From Blastococcus colisei (GTDB lineage: Bacteria > Actinomycetota > Actinomycetes > Mycobacteriales > Geodermatophilaceae): a stretch of DNA of 64,000 bases. Positions 40,957 through 53,477 of this stretch are shown piece after piece. The first letter of the stretch is position 1; every line of letters begins with the position of its first letter. A model generated the notes under the pieces. The model made no database searches, had not been told where the DNA came from, and saw nothing but the letters and a program-made list of their open reading frames with translations. Location of the stretch: NCBI RefSeq assembly GCF_006717095.1, contig NZ_VFQE01000002.1, positions 496,001 through 560,000 of the forward strand, in the 5' to 3' direction. Made by a program: the position numbers and the translations under genes.

Positions 40957-43149
40957 ATGTCGGAGAACGCTCAACTCAGGTCCAGAACACTCGCGAAGCT
41001 CGCCGCGACGGTCGTCGTCGCCGGGGCGCTGCTCGCCGGATTCCTCTTTCCCTGGGTCGGGGGCACCGGGCTGGTGGCGCGGAACTCCGCATCGCTGCTC
41101 GACGCGCTGCCCGTGGAGCTGACCGACAAGACCCCGGCCGGCAACACCCGGGTGCTCGCCGCCGACGGCTCGCTGATCACGAATCTCTACACCAACAACC
41201 GCACCCCGGTGACGCCCGACCAGATCTCGCCGATCATGAAGCAGGCGCTGGTCGACATCGAGGACTCCAGGTTCTACGACCACAACGGCCTGGACGTGCA
41301 GGGCACGGTGCGCGCGCTGGTCACCAACGTGGCGGCGGGCTCGGTCCAGGAGGGTGGCTCGACGCTCACCCAGCAGCTGGTCAAGCAGACGCTGCTGCAG
41401 ACCGCGGAGACGCCGGAGGCCCGACAGGCGGCCACCGAGCAGAACGTGGGCCGCAAGCTGCGCGAGGCCCGGCTGGCGATGGCCCTGGAGGAGACCTACT
41501 CCAAGGACGAGATCCTCACCCGGTACCTGAACCTCGTGTACTTCGGTCAGGGCGCCTACGGCATCCAGTCCGCCGCCCAGAAGTACTTCAGCGTGAACGC
41601 CATCGACCTCACGCTGCCGCAGGCCGCGATGCTCGCCGGCCTGGTGCAGAGCCCGGCCAACGACGACCCGATCACCAACCCGGAGAACGCCCAGATCCGC
41701 CGCAACCAGGTGCTGCAGCGGATGTTCGACCTCGGGCACATCACCGAGCAGGAGTTCACCGAGATCTCGGCGCAGCCCGTGGCCGTCGCCCCGGGCCAGG
41801 ACCCCGCGAACGGCTGCATCGACGCCACGATCGGCGGCTTCTTCTGCGCCTACGCGCTGCAGTACGTCACCGGCACGCTGGGCCTCTCGCAGCAGGAGAT
41901 CGACAGCGGCGGCTACACCATCCAGACGACGCTGCGCCCCGACCTCCAGGCGTACGGCGACCAGGCGGTGCTCGACACCCTGCCCATGGGCGCTGACCTC
42001 GCGGGCATGTTCACCGCGGTGGAGCCGGGCACCGGGCACGTGCTGGCGATGAGCACCAACCGCCGGTACGGCTGCTCCGACCCCGACTGCGAGTCCGTCG
42101 TCCTCAACACCGTGGCCAGCAAGGGCGCGGGGTCGACCTACAAGGTCTTCACCGCCGCGGCCGCGCTCGATGCGGGCATCGGGGCCGGCACCACGATCAG
42201 CACGCCCGGCAACCGCTACACGTCACGGGTGTTCCGCGGCCCCTCGTGCGGTGACGACAGCCGGAGCGGTCGGAGCATGTACTGCGTCGAGAACGCCGGC
42301 AACTACCCCGACACCCTCGACATGGTCGGCGCGCTGGTCCGCTCCTCGAACACCTACTTCCTGGCGCTGGAGGACCGGCTCGGCAGCGTCGAGGGCCCGG
42401 TGCGCATGGCCGAGCGCATGGGCATGGAGTTCGACCAGCCCAACCAGACACCGGCGCAGCAGATCATCGACGAGAACCGGGGGTCGTTCACCCTCGGCGC
42501 CGAGGCGACGAGCCCCCTCGACCTCGCGAACGCCTACGCCACCCTCGGTGCCCAGGGCACCCGGTGCACCCCCACGCCGGTGGTGCAGGTGCTCGACCGT
42601 GCGGGTCAGCCGGTCACCGGCGAGGACGGCCAGCCCCTCGTGACCGGCGACAACTGCACCCCGGACGCCGTCCCTGCGGCGATCGCCAACACGCTGAGCC
42701 AGATCCTGGTCGGCGACATCGCCCGCCCGGATGGCACCGGCACCAGGGCCGCGATCGCCGGCCACGAGATCGCCGGCAAGACCGGAACCTCGCAGGGCCG
42801 GGACTCGGTCGCCTTCGTGGGCTTCATGCCCGAGTACGCGGCCAGCGTGATGGTGTTCAACCCGAAGACGAAGCAGGACGTCGGAGGCTTCGGCGGTAAC
42901 ATGCCGGCGACCATCTGGCGCAACGCGATGGCGCCGTTCCTGGCCGACAAGCCGACGTCCCCCTTCCCACCGGCCGACCAGGGGCTGCTGAACGGCGGCC
43001 GGCCCGCTCCGCGGCCTGAACCGCGGCCTGCACCGGCACCGGAACCTGCTCCGGCCCCGGCACCCGCCCCGGCGCCGGAGCCCGTACCGGCCCCCGCACC
43101 GGCGCCGGAGCCCGCACCGGCGCCGCCACCGCCAGCGCCCGGGGGCTGA
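40957..43149 (+). CDS. Class A penicillin-binding protein (PonA2-like)
   Basis: A 730-residue membrane-anchored peptidoglycan synthase. One N-terminal transmembrane helix (residues about 15-35). Glycosyltransferase GT51 domain with catalytic Glu in DIEDSRFYDHNGLD and the EGGSTLTQQLVKQ motif. Transpeptidase domain with SxxK (STYK, in KGAGSTYKVF), SxN (SSN in LVRSSNTYFL) and KTGTS near residue 608. The C-terminal 60 residues are a Pro-Ala-Glu repeat (PAPEPAPAP), likely a wall-spanning or disordered tail. No PASTA domain is seen. ATG at 40957. Confidence 0.95.
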   Translation: MSENAQLRSRTLAKLAATVVVAGALLAGFLFPWVGGTGLVARNSASLLDALPVELTDKTPAGNTRVLAADGSLITNLYTNNRTPVTPDQISPIMKQALVDIEDSRFYDHNGLDVQGTVRALVTNVAAGSVQEGGSTLTQQLVKQTLLQTAETPEARQAATEQNVGRKLREARLAMALEETYSKDEILTRYLNLVYFGQGAYGIQSAAQKYFSVNAIDLTLPQAAMLAGLVQSPANDDPITNPENAQIRRNQVLQRMFDLGHITEQEFTEISAQPVAVAPGQDPANGCIDATIGGFFCAYALQYVTGTLGLSQQEIDSGGYTIQTTLRPDLQAYGDQAVLDTLPMGADLAGMFTAVEPGTGHVLAMSTNRRYGCSDPDCESVVLNTVASKGAGSTYKVFTAAAALDAGIGAGTTISTPGNRYTSRVFRGPSCGDDSRSGRSMYCVENAGNYPDTLDMVGALVRSSNTYFLALEDRLGSVEGPVRMAERMGMEFDQPNQTPAQQIIDENRGSFTLGAEATSPLDLANAYATLGAQGTRCTPTPVVQVLDRAGQPVTGEDGQPLVTGDNCTPDAVPAAIANTLSQILVGDIARPDGTGTRAAIAGHEIAGKTGTSQGRDSVAFVGFMPEYAASVMVFNPKTKQDVGGFGGNMPATIWRNAMAPFLADKPTSPFPPADQGLLNGGRPAPRPEPRPAPAPEPAPAPAPAPAPEPVPAPAPAPEPAPAPPPPAPGG

Positions 43150-43160
43150 CGACGGGGAGA

Positions 43161-43613
43161 TCAGCCGAGCTGCCGGCGGACCTCCGCCGCGACCCGGCCA
43201 CCCTCGGCCCGGCCGGCGACCGCTCCCTGCACGGCACCCATGACCTTCCCCATGTCCTTCATGCCCGAGGCACCGGTGCGGGTGACGACGTCGGCGACGA
43301 TCGCCACGAGGTCGGCGTCGTCGAGCTGGGCCGGCAGGTAGTCGGCCAGCACGCCGCCCTCGGCCTCCTCCCGCGCGGCCTGCTCGGCCCGGCCGGCCCC
43401 GGCGAAGGCCTCCGCGGCCTCCCGGCGCTTCTTCGCCTCCCGGCGCAGGACTCCCATCACCTCGTCGTCGGAGAGCTCCCGGGCCTCCTTGCCCGACACC
43501 TCCTCGGCGCTGACGGCGGAGAGCACCATGCGGAGCGTCGCCGTCCGCAGCTCGTCCCGGGCCTTCATGGCGGTGGTCAGGTCGTCGCGCAGACGGTTCT
43601 TCAGGGCAGCCAC
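43161..43613 (-). CDS. GatB/YqeY domain-containing protein
   Basis: A 150-residue soluble protein homologous to the tail domain of GatB. The N-terminal MAALKNRLRDDLTTAMKARD and LRTATLRMVLSAV and the C-terminal GASGMKDMGKVMGAVQGAVA GRAEG pattern are typical YqeY. A tRNA-related role is suggested by the family but unproven. It is convergent with the PBP gene; the 11-base gap and both stops lie in a small GGCTGA/TCAGCC hairpin. Confidence 0.9.
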   Translation of the reverse strand: MAALKNRLRDDLTTAMKARDELRTATLRMVLSAVSAEEVSGKEARELSDDEVMGVLRREAKKRREAAEAFAGAGRAEQAAREEAEGGVLADYLPAQLDDADLVAIVADVVTRTGASGMKDMGKVMGAVQGAVAGRAEGGRVAAEVRRQLG

Positions 43614-43666
43614 CCACCCAGCCTGGCACGGTGCCCGGCCGGTCGGCGCACGTAGGCTCTGCGACC

Positions 43667-44578
43667 GTGCGCTGGTACACCGCTCTCCCCACGGCCGTCG
43701 TCACCTCAGGTCTGGCGGGAACGGCCTACGCGAGCCTCTATGAACGCACTCGATGGACGCTGCGCCGCTTCGACGTCCCGGTGCTGGCCCCGGGGTCGGA
43801 ACCGCTGACCGTGCTGCAGATCTCCGACCTGCACATGACCGCCGGGCAGCGCTCGAAGCAGCGGTGGGTCGCCGGGCTCGCCGCGCTCGAGCCCGACCTG
43901 GTGATCAACACCGGCGACAACCTGGCCGGCTTCGACGCCGTCCCCGGCACGCTGCGCGCGCTGGACCCGCTGATGGACCGTCCGGGCGCGTTCGTGCTGG
44001 CCAGCAACGACTACTACGCCCCGCGGCCGAAGAACCCGTTGAAGTACTTCTGGCCCGACCACAAGCGGGTGCACGGGAACGAGCTGCCCTGGCGCGACCT
44101 GCGGGACGGCATGCTCGCCCGTGGCTGGCTCGACCTCACGAACGCGGCCGGTGAGCTGACCGTCGGCGGACGACGGATCGCCTTCGCCGGAGTGGACGAC
44201 TCCCACCTCGGGCGCGACCGCTACGACGACGTCGCCGGCCCGGCCGATGCCACCGCCGACGTGCGGATCGGGCTGGCCCACTCCCCCGAGCCGCGGGTGC
44301 TCGACCGGTTCGCCGCCGACGGCTACGACCTGCTGCTCTGCGGCCACACGCACGGCGGCCAGCTGCGGGTGCCGTTCTACGGCGCGCTCGTGACCAACTG
44401 CGGCATCGACCGGGACCGGGTGCGCTGGCTGCACCGCTGGACCGAGCCCGCCCCGGCCCACCCGAACGGCACCTGGCTGCACGTCTCCGCGGGCCTGGGT
44501 ACCAGTCCCTACGCCCCGGCGCGCTTCGCCTGCCCACCGGAGGCGACGCTGCTCACGCTCACCGCCCGGGACGACTGA
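43667..44578 (+). CDS. Metallophosphoesterase (Rv3683-like)
   Basis: A 303-residue calcineurin-like phosphoesterase, probably membrane-anchored by an N-terminal hydrophobic stretch. Metal-site motifs: LQISDLHMTAGQ (D-x-H), NTGDNLAGFD (GD), ASNDYYAPR (the usual GNHD is replaced by SND), and LLCGHTHGGQLRVPF (GHTHGGQ). The substitution at GNHD to SND is seen in the YkuE/Rv3683 type. GTG at 43667 gives the usual start. It could act on phosphorylated lipids such as UDP-diacylglucosamine, as some relatives do; this is inference. Confidence 0.88.
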   Translation: MRWYTALPTAVVTSGLAGTAYASLYERTRWTLRRFDVPVLAPGSEPLTVLQISDLHMTAGQRSKQRWVAGLAALEPDLVINTGDNLAGFDAVPGTLRALDPLMDRPGAFVLASNDYYAPRPKNPLKYFWPDHKRVHGNELPWRDLRDGMLARGWLDLTNAAGELTVGGRRIAFAGVDDSHLGRDRYDDVAGPADATADVRIGLAHSPEPRVLDRFAADGYDLLLCGHTHGGQLRVPFYGALVTNCGIDRDRVRWLHRWTEPAPAHPNGTWLHVSAGLGTSPYAPARFACPPEATLLTLTARDD

Positions 44579-44610
44579 GGGCCGCTGCCGGAGGCCGCCC
44601 GAGCGGGCGC

Positions 44611-44616
44611 TAGACT
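44611..44616 (+). promoter_or_regulatory. -10 element of the tRNA-Pro promoter
   Basis: TAGACT lies 13 bases before the first tRNA base. It is one of the few AT-rich hexamers in this stretch and fits the housekeeping sigma factor -10 box. No convincing -35 box is seen. Confidence 0.4.
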
Positions 44617-44629
44617 CGTCGGCGGACCT

Positions 44630-44706
44630 CGGGGTGTGGCGCAGCTTGGTAGCGCGCGTCGTTCGGGACGACGAGGCCGCAGGTTCAAATCCTGTCACCC
44701 CGACCA
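44630..44706 (+). tRNA. tRNA-Pro, anticodon CGG, CCA encoded
   Basis: A complete cloverleaf: acceptor CGGGGTG pairs with CACCCCG; D arm GCGC-AGCTTGGTA-GCGC; anticodon stem CGTCG/CGACG around loop TTCGGGA (anticodon CGG, reads CCG); T arm with GTTCAAAT. Discriminator A at 44703 and CCA at 44704-44706. A terminator hairpin follows at 44711. No integrase or attachment-site duplication adjoins it. Confidence 0.95.
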
Positions 44707-44710
44707 CCAG

Positions 44711-44740
44711 CTCAGGGGCCGCCACATGGCGGCCCCTGAG
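44711..44740. terminator. Terminator after tRNA-Pro
   Basis: A perfect 13-base inverted repeat (CTCAGGGGCCGCC and complement) around an ACAT loop, followed by TCGTTCTCC. It begins five bases after the tRNA CCA end and lies before the peptidase gene, separating the two units. Confidence 0.85.
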
Positions 44741-44770
44741 TCGTTCTCCGGTCCTGGGAGGATGGTGGCC

Positions 44771-46564
44771 GTGACCACCGACGCCGCCGCCCCCGCTCTC
44801 TCCCCCGAGGTCACCGCCCGCTGGCAGGCCCGCTTCCGCGCCCCGCGGGTGTCGTTGCCCGACTGGGCACAGGACGCCCCCCACCGGAACATCTACTCCT
44901 CCGACCTCAGCGGCGTCGTCGAGCAGTACGCCTGGGACCGGGAGACCGGGCAGCACCGCAAGGTGACCGACCGGCCCAACGGCACGCTGATCAGCACGCT
45001 CAGCCCCGACGGCGAGACGATCTGGTGGTTCGCCGACACCGACGGCGACGAGTTCGGCATCTGGATGACCCAGCCCTTCGGCGGCGGCACGGACAGCGCC
45101 GCCGTCGCGGGGGTGGAGCCGGCCTATCCGGCGGGTCTGGAGGTCGGCCGCACGCTGGTCGCGATCGGGCGGTCGACCGACGACGGCAGCGAGCTGTGGC
45201 TGGCGTCCCACGGCGGGACACCCCGGGTCGTCTACCGGCACAGCGACCCCGCGTCGGTCGACGCGCTCACCCAGGACGACCGGCTGCTGGTGATCTCGCA
45301 CTCCGAGCACGGCGACCCGCGCTACCCCGCACTGCGGGTGCTGCGCACCGATGACGACTCGGTGGTCGCGGAGAAGTGGGACGGCGACGGTCTGGGCCTG
45401 CACGCGCTGGAGTTCGGGCCGCTGCCCGACGACCGGCGTCTGCTGGTGAGCCACGAGCGCCGGGGCCGCGACGAGCTGCTCATCTGGGACGTCGACGCCG
45501 ACACCGAGACCGAGATCGTGCTGGACCTGCCCGGCGACGTGACCGCGGGCTTCTACCCGGACGGCTCCGCGCTGCTGGTCGGGCACGACCACGCCGCCCG
45601 CAGCGAGATCTACCGCTACGACCTGGCCACCGGGTCGCTGGAGAAGCTGGAGACCCCGCCGGGCGTCGTGCGCGGCGCCACGGCGCGGCCCGACGGCACC
45701 GTGGAGCTGGCGTGGTCGTCGGCCGCGCTGCCGCCGGTCATCCGCCGCGCCGACGGACCGGTGGTGCTGTCGGTCGCCGACGAGGAGCCGCCCGCGGCCT
45801 ACCCGGTGGAGGACCGCTGGATCCCCGGGCCGGGCGGCGACGTGCACGCCCTCGTCGTCCGCCCCGAGGGGCCGGCGCCGTACGCGACGGCGTTCCTCGT
45901 CCACGGCGGACCCGAGGCCGCGGACGACGACTCCTACCGTGCCCGCCGGGCCGCCTACGTGGACGCCGGCTACGCCGTGGTGCACGTCAACTACCGCGGG
46001 TCCACCGGATACGGATCGGCCTGGCGGGACGCGCTCACCGGCCGGCCCGGGCTCACCGAGCTGGAGGACATCGCAGCGGTCTACGACGCCCTGCTGGCCG
46101 AGGGGTTCCTCGACCGCGAGCGGGTGCTGCTCACCGGCGGCTCGTGGGGCGGCTTCCTCACCCTGCTGGGGCTCGGGACCCAGCCGGAGCGGTGGTCAGC
46201 GGGCATCGCCGAGGTGCCGGTGGCGGACTACCTGGCCGCCTACGAGGACGAGATGGAGGGCCTGCGGGCCTACGACCGGGCGCTGTTCGGCGGCTCACCG
46301 GAGGAGGTGCACGACGTGTACGTGCGCTCCTCGCCGATCACCTACGTGGACGCCGTCGCCGCGCCCGTGCTGGTCGTCGCAGGCGCCAACGACCCGCGCT
46401 GTCCGATCCGGCAGATCGACAACTACCTCGGCCGCCTCGAGGAGCTCGGCACGGAGCACGAGGTCTACCGCTTCGACGCCGGGCACGGGTCGCTGGTCAT
46501 CGAGGAGACCATCCGCCAGGTCGAGGTCGCCCTCGACTTCGCGCTGAGGCACATGAAGCCCTGA
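44771..46564 (+). CDS. S9 family peptidase (prolyl oligopeptidase type)
   Basis: A 597-residue cytoplasmic serine peptidase. Residues about 40-330 form a WD/beta-propeller of TolB/DPP IV type (LSPDGETIWWFADTDGDEFG and similar blades). Residues about 345-597 are an alpha/beta hydrolase with nucleophile Ser in LTGGSWGGFLTLL, acid Asp in AGANDPRCPIRQ and His in FDAGHGSLV. It cleaves short peptides or acyl-amino acids. GTG at 44771 is preferred, 9 bases after GGAGG (44757-44761); the ATG at 44762 abuts that site. It is convergent with asd, across a 20-bp inverted repeat. Confidence 0.9.
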   Translation: MTTDAAAPALSPEVTARWQARFRAPRVSLPDWAQDAPHRNIYSSDLSGVVEQYAWDRETGQHRKVTDRPNGTLISTLSPDGETIWWFADTDGDEFGIWMTQPFGGGTDSAAVAGVEPAYPAGLEVGRTLVAIGRSTDDGSELWLASHGGTPRVVYRHSDPASVDALTQDDRLLVISHSEHGDPRYPALRVLRTDDDSVVAEKWDGDGLGLHALEFGPLPDDRRLLVSHERRGRDELLIWDVDADTETEIVLDLPGDVTAGFYPDGSALLVGHDHAARSEIYRYDLATGSLEKLETPPGVVRGATARPDGTVELAWSSAALPPVIRRADGPVVLSVADEEPPAAYPVEDRWIPGPGGDVHALVVRPEGPAPYATAFLVHGGPEAADDDSYRARRAAYVDAGYAVVHVNYRGSTGYGSAWRDALTGRPGLTELEDIAAVYDALLAEGFLDRERVLLTGGSWGGFLTLLGLGTQPERWSAGIAEVPVADYLAAYEDEMEGLRAYDRALFGGSPEEVHDVYVRSSPITYVDAVAAPVLVVAGANDPRCPIRQIDNYLGRLEELGTEHEVYRFDAGHGSLVIEETIRQVEVALDFALRHMKP

Positions 46565-46567
46565 GCA

Positions 46568-46640
46568 GCAGTTATGGCCATAAACGCTGTTCGTGCCCGA
46601 CCGCCGGCTGGTCGCGGTCGGCGTTTATGGCCATAACTGC
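46568..46640. repeat. 20-bp inverted repeat built from TTATGGCCATAA palindromes
   Basis: GCAGTTATGGCCATAAACGC at 46568-46587 has its perfect reverse complement at 46621-46640, with a 33-base spacer. Each arm itself contains the perfect palindrome TTATGGCCATAA, and the spacer carries an inner CCGACCGC/GCGGTCGG stem. The element fills nearly the whole gap between the S9 peptidase stop and the asd stop and should act as a bidirectional terminator. Confidence 0.8.
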
Positions 46641-46646
46641 CGCTCT

Positions 46647-48964
<2,318 letters not shown>

Positions 48965-49038
48965 GGGTCCACAGGCTACCGACGTACCGCGGAGCACCGG
49001 TGGTTGCGTCCCCGGCACGACCGCGTTGTGATCATGGG

Positions 49039-50631
49039 ATGGACGACCCCGAGCAGTGGCTCCTCACGGCCGAGGAGCGCGGCAACCCCGCCACAGCGCT
49101 GCCCGCGTGGACGGCCGGCAACCTCGCGGAACCGCTGTTCCACGGCGTCGCCTACTTCGACCGGCTGGTCCAGGAGGTCGATGCGCTCGACGAGGGCGAC
49201 CACCTGTTCTTCACCGACTGGCGGGGCGATCCCGACGAGCGGCTGCGCGAGGACGGACCGACGGTGGCCGAGCTGTTCGAACGTGCGCTGCACCGCGGCG
49301 TCGTCGTGCGTGGCCTCGTCTGGCGGTCGCACATCGACGCGCTGACGTTCAGTGCGGACGAGAACCGGGCTCTGGACCGGGAGGTCGAGAAGGACGGCGG
49401 GCAGGTGGTCCTGGACCAGCGGGTACGCCGTGGCGGCAGCCACCACCAGAAGTTCGTCGTCCTCCGCCACCACGACGATCCCCGGCGGGACGTCGCCTTC
49501 GCCGGCGGCATCGATCTCTGCCACAGCCGGCGGGACGACGCCGCGCACGGCGGCGACCCGCAGACACTCGCGATGGCGCGCGCCTACGGTGAACGCCCGC
49601 CCTGGCACGACGTCCAACTGCAGGTTCGCGGGCCGGCGGTGCACGCGCTGGACACGGTGTTCCGCGAGCGCTGGGAGGACCCGACCAACGCCGACTCCGG
49701 GAACCCCCTCGCGTACATGGTGGACCGGTTCCGGCACGCGCGGCTGGACCCGCCGCCGTTGCCGCCGCAGTTGCCGCCGCCCCCGGAGTGCGGCCCGCAT
49801 CTGGTGCAGACCCTGCGCACCTATCCCGCGATCCGGCCGGCCTACGACTTCGCCCCACGGGGAGAGAGGTCGATCGCCCGGGGCTACTCGAAGGCGGTCA
49901 AGCGGGCGCGACGGCTGATCTACCTGGAGGACCAGTACCTGTGGTCCTCCGAGGTCGCCCAGCTGTTCGCCGATGCACTCACCGACCAGCCGGACCTGCA
50001 CCTGGTGGTCGTGGTGCCGCGCGTGCCCGACCAGGAGAACGCATTCGGGGAGCGCCCGCAGCACGTGGGACGCCGACAGGCGATCGAGATGTGCCAGCGC
50101 GCCGGCCGGGACCGCGTGCACGTCTTCGACGTGGAGAACCACGCGGGGACGCCGGTCTACGTGCACGCCAAGGTCTGCGTGATCGACGACGTGTGGGCCA
50201 GCGTGGGCAGCGACAACTTCAACCGACGTTCGTGGACGCACGACAGCGAGCTCTCCTCCGCCGTGCTCGACACCACCCTCGATTCGAGGGAACCGCGCGA
50301 CCCGGCCGGGACCGGCGAGGACGCCCGCGTGTTCGCCCGGGACCTACGGCTGCACCTGGTCCGCGAGCACCTGGACCTCGCCGAGGACGGCGGTGAGGAC
50401 CACGCCGTGCTGGCCCCCGAATGTTTTGTCACCACGCTGGCGGAGCGGGCCACCGCGCTGGAGGCCTGGCACGAGGGCGGCCGGCGGGGACCTCGCCCGC
50501 CCGGCCGGCTGCGGCCGCACCGGCCGGAGAAGCTCTCTCGGCTCACCCTGCTGTGGGCTACCCCCGTCTACCGACTCCTGGTCGACCCCGACGGCCGCCC
50601 TCTCAGGCTGCGTCTGCGGAAGAGCTTCTGA
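49039..50631 (+). CDS. Phospholipase D-like protein with two HKD motifs
   Basis: A 530-residue protein of the PLD superfamily. HKD motif 1 is [12 protein letters not shown] near residue 136, in the H-x-K-x4 form, and motif 2 is [20 protein letters not shown] near residue 375, so both halves of the active site are present. A Pro-rich linker ([12 protein letters not shown]) separates the domains. No signal peptide is seen. It may act on phospholipids (cardiolipin synthase-like) or nucleic acids. ATG at 49039. It is divergent from lysC across 74 bases. Confidence 0.9.
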   Translation: MDDPEQWLLTAEERGNPATALPAWTAGNLAEPLFHGVAYFDRLVQEVDALDEGDHLFFTDWRGDPDERLREDGPTVAELFERALHRGVVVRGLVWRSHIDALTFSADENRALDREVEKDGGQVVLDQRVRRGGSHHQKFVVLRHHDDPRRDVAFAGGIDLCHSRRDDAAHGGDPQTLAMARAYGERPPWHDVQLQVRGPAVHALDTVFRERWEDPTNADSGNPLAYMVDRFRHARLDPPPLPPQLPPPPECGPHLVQTLRTYPAIRPAYDFAPRGERSIARGYSKAVKRARRLIYLEDQYLWSSEVAQLFADALTDQPDLHLVVVVPRVPDQENAFGERPQHVGRRQAIEMCQRAGRDRVHVFDVENHAGTPVYVHAKVCVIDDVWASVGSDNFNRRSWTHDSELSSAVLDTTLDSREPRDPAGTGEDARVFARDLRLHLVREHLDLAEDGGEDHAVLAPECFVTTLAERATALEAWHEGGRRGPRPPGRLRPHRPEKLSRLTLLWATPVYRLLVDPDGRPLRLRLRKSF

Positions 50632-50690
50632 CGTCACTGCCCGACCAGCCGCCCCACGCCGCCGGTTCCCCACGGTCTTCCGAGCACCAT

Positions 50691-50784
50691 CGGCCTCTGC
50701 ATCGCCTCGTAAGCAGAAGCCGAGCGTTCGGGCGAGGTGTGCCGCGCACGCTCGGTCTCTGCTTCCAGGGGTAAGCAGAGACCG
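50691..50784. repeat. Alternating AAGCAGAGACCG half-sites upstream of the XRE gene
   Basis: Four related half-sites alternate in direction: CGGCCTCTGC (50691-50700), GCAGAAGCCGAGCGT (50713-50727), ACGCTCGGTCTCTGCTT (50748-50764) and AAGCAGAGACCG (50773-50784). The last two make a perfect 12-bp inverted repeat with an 8-base loop; the middle two pair over 15 of 17 positions. The 241-base gap 50632-50872 holds no gene. An operator array or structured leader is possible. Confidence 0.65.
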
Positions 50785-50872
50785 ACTGTCCAGAGCACTA
50801 CATCCACCGAGACGGGCGGTGTCCACAGACCAGTCCGTGGACCTCTACCGACCACTGGCCGGCCGGATCCTC

Positions 50873-51517
50873 ATGTCCGTGGCGGACGTCTTCGATCTTT
50901 GCGGCGTACTGCGCCGCATCCGGCGGATAGCCGACGTCTCACAGCGACAGCTCGCAGCGGCGGCCGGGCTGAGTGTCTCCGCTGTCGCGCACGCCGAGGC
51001 GGGCACGCGCGACCTGCCCGTCACGGCGTTGGCTCGCGCCGCCGGTCTCGCTGGGCTGCGGATCGCTCTGCTGGACGACCACGGCGACGAGGTGGGGGGC
51101 ATGCATCCCGGTGCCGTCCGGGACCGGGGCGGCCGCCGCTTCCCGGCGCACCTCGACACCATGCTGAGCGAGGAACGTAGCTCGCGGTGGGACCACCGGC
51201 CGCGTCTGGACCGGCCGACCTACACCTTCGACCGGCGCCGCACGCGGGAGGGCCCCGGGCGCCGCACCACGGGGCGGGCAGACGACCACCTGCTCCCCCA
51301 GCCCGGAGATGCGCCGGAGGAGCGCGCCGCCAGACGTCGGGCGGAACAGTGGCGCAGGCGGACGGAGGAGCGCGAGCGTCGCTACCTGGCCGGCGAGGTC
51401 GCCGGCCGTGGGGACGTGTTCACCTGCACCTGCCCGCCCCGGTGCGACGAGCTGGACGACCGGAGCGGCCCACCCGTGCACGCCGAGGACTGCCCGTGTT
51501 CCTGCGACCTGGCGTGA
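50873..51517 (+). CDS. Helix-turn-helix (XRE-like) protein with Cys-rich C-terminus
   Basis: A 214-residue protein. Residues about 5-65 contain an XRE helix-turn-helix: RRIRRIADVSQRQLAAAAGL then SVSAVAHAEAGTRDLPV. The middle is charged and probably disordered (RRRAEQWRRRTEERERR). The C-terminus has seven cysteines, CTCPPRCDE ... HAEDCPCSCD, suggesting a zinc or iron-sulfur site. ATG at 50873 is chosen; GTG at 50837 is in frame but has no better ribosome binding site. It is preceded by an array of inverted half-sites it may bind. Function unknown. Confidence 0.8.
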   Translation: MSVADVFDLCGVLRRIRRIADVSQRQLAAAAGLSVSAVAHAEAGTRDLPVTALARAAGLAGLRIALLDDHGDEVGGMHPGAVRDRGGRRFPAHLDTMLSEERSSRWDHRPRLDRPTYTFDRRRTREGPGRRTTGRADDHLLPQPGDAPEERAARRRAEQWRRRTEERERRYLAGEVAGRGDVFTCTCPPRCDELDDRSGPPVHAEDCPCSCDLA

Positions 51518-51537
51518 TCCGCTGCTACCGTGGGGGC

Positions 51538-51585
51538 GTGCGCGGCAGCCTCCTGCTTATGAGCCGCGGCGAGGCCCTCTCCTAG
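51538..51585 (+). CDS. leuL: leuA leader peptide
   Basis: A 15-codon ORF from GTG: VRGSLLLMSRGEALS. It contains three consecutive leucine codons (CTC CTG CTT) and ends 106 bases before leuA. A perfect 11-bp hairpin (51564-51604) starts within its coding sequence downstream of the Leu run, so ribosome position would decide whether it forms. This is the layout of a transcription attenuator. Leader peptides with Leu runs before leuA have been predicted comparatively in actinobacteria. Confidence 0.65.
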   Translation: MRGSLLLMSRGEALS

Positions 51586-51604
51586 GTCGGCCCCCTCGCC
51601 GCGG
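51564..51604 (+). promoter_or_regulatory. Attenuator hairpin in the leuA leader
   Basis: CCGCGGCGAGG (51564-51574) and its exact complement CCTCGCCGCGG (51594-51604) with a 19-base loop that contains the leader stop codon. A ribosome stalled at the Leu codons (51550-51558) would leave the 5' arm free, while one that reaches the stop would cover it. Which fold terminates cannot be decided by eye; a leader with a pseudoknot is also possible. Confidence 0.6.
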
Positions 51605-51661
51605 TGATCTGCCGTGACCGAGTGCGTTCCCGGCGCCTGCTGACCGCCCCACCGGAGCTGA

Positions 51662-53431
<1,770 letters not shown>

Positions 53432-53446
53432 AAGTGCAGCGGCGAC

Positions 53447-53477
53447 GGTCACGGCGCGGGAAGATCGCGCCGTGACC
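53447..53477. terminator. Hairpin after leuA that overlaps the next start codon
   Basis: GGTCACGGCGCG (53447-53458) and its perfect complement (53466-53477) with a 7-base loop. The 3' arm covers the GTG start (53472) of the VOC gene and the 5' arm covers its ribosome binding region. It can end the leuA transcript, and in read-through RNA would hide the VOC start. Confidence 0.6.

Noticed and set aside
42985-43149. Tandem repeat at the PBP 3' end as a CRISPR or satellite
   Set aside because: It is an in-frame Pro-Ala-Glu coding repeat with irregular units and no spacers.
44630-44706. tRNA-Pro as an integration site of a genomic island
   Set aside because: No integrase, no repeat of the tRNA 3' end nearby, and both flanks carry conserved housekeeping genes.
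43706-45985. 759-codon minus-strand frame across the metallophosphoesterase, tRNA and peptidase
   Set aside because: It runs antisense through a tRNA gene and two well-supported genes, and has shadow composition.
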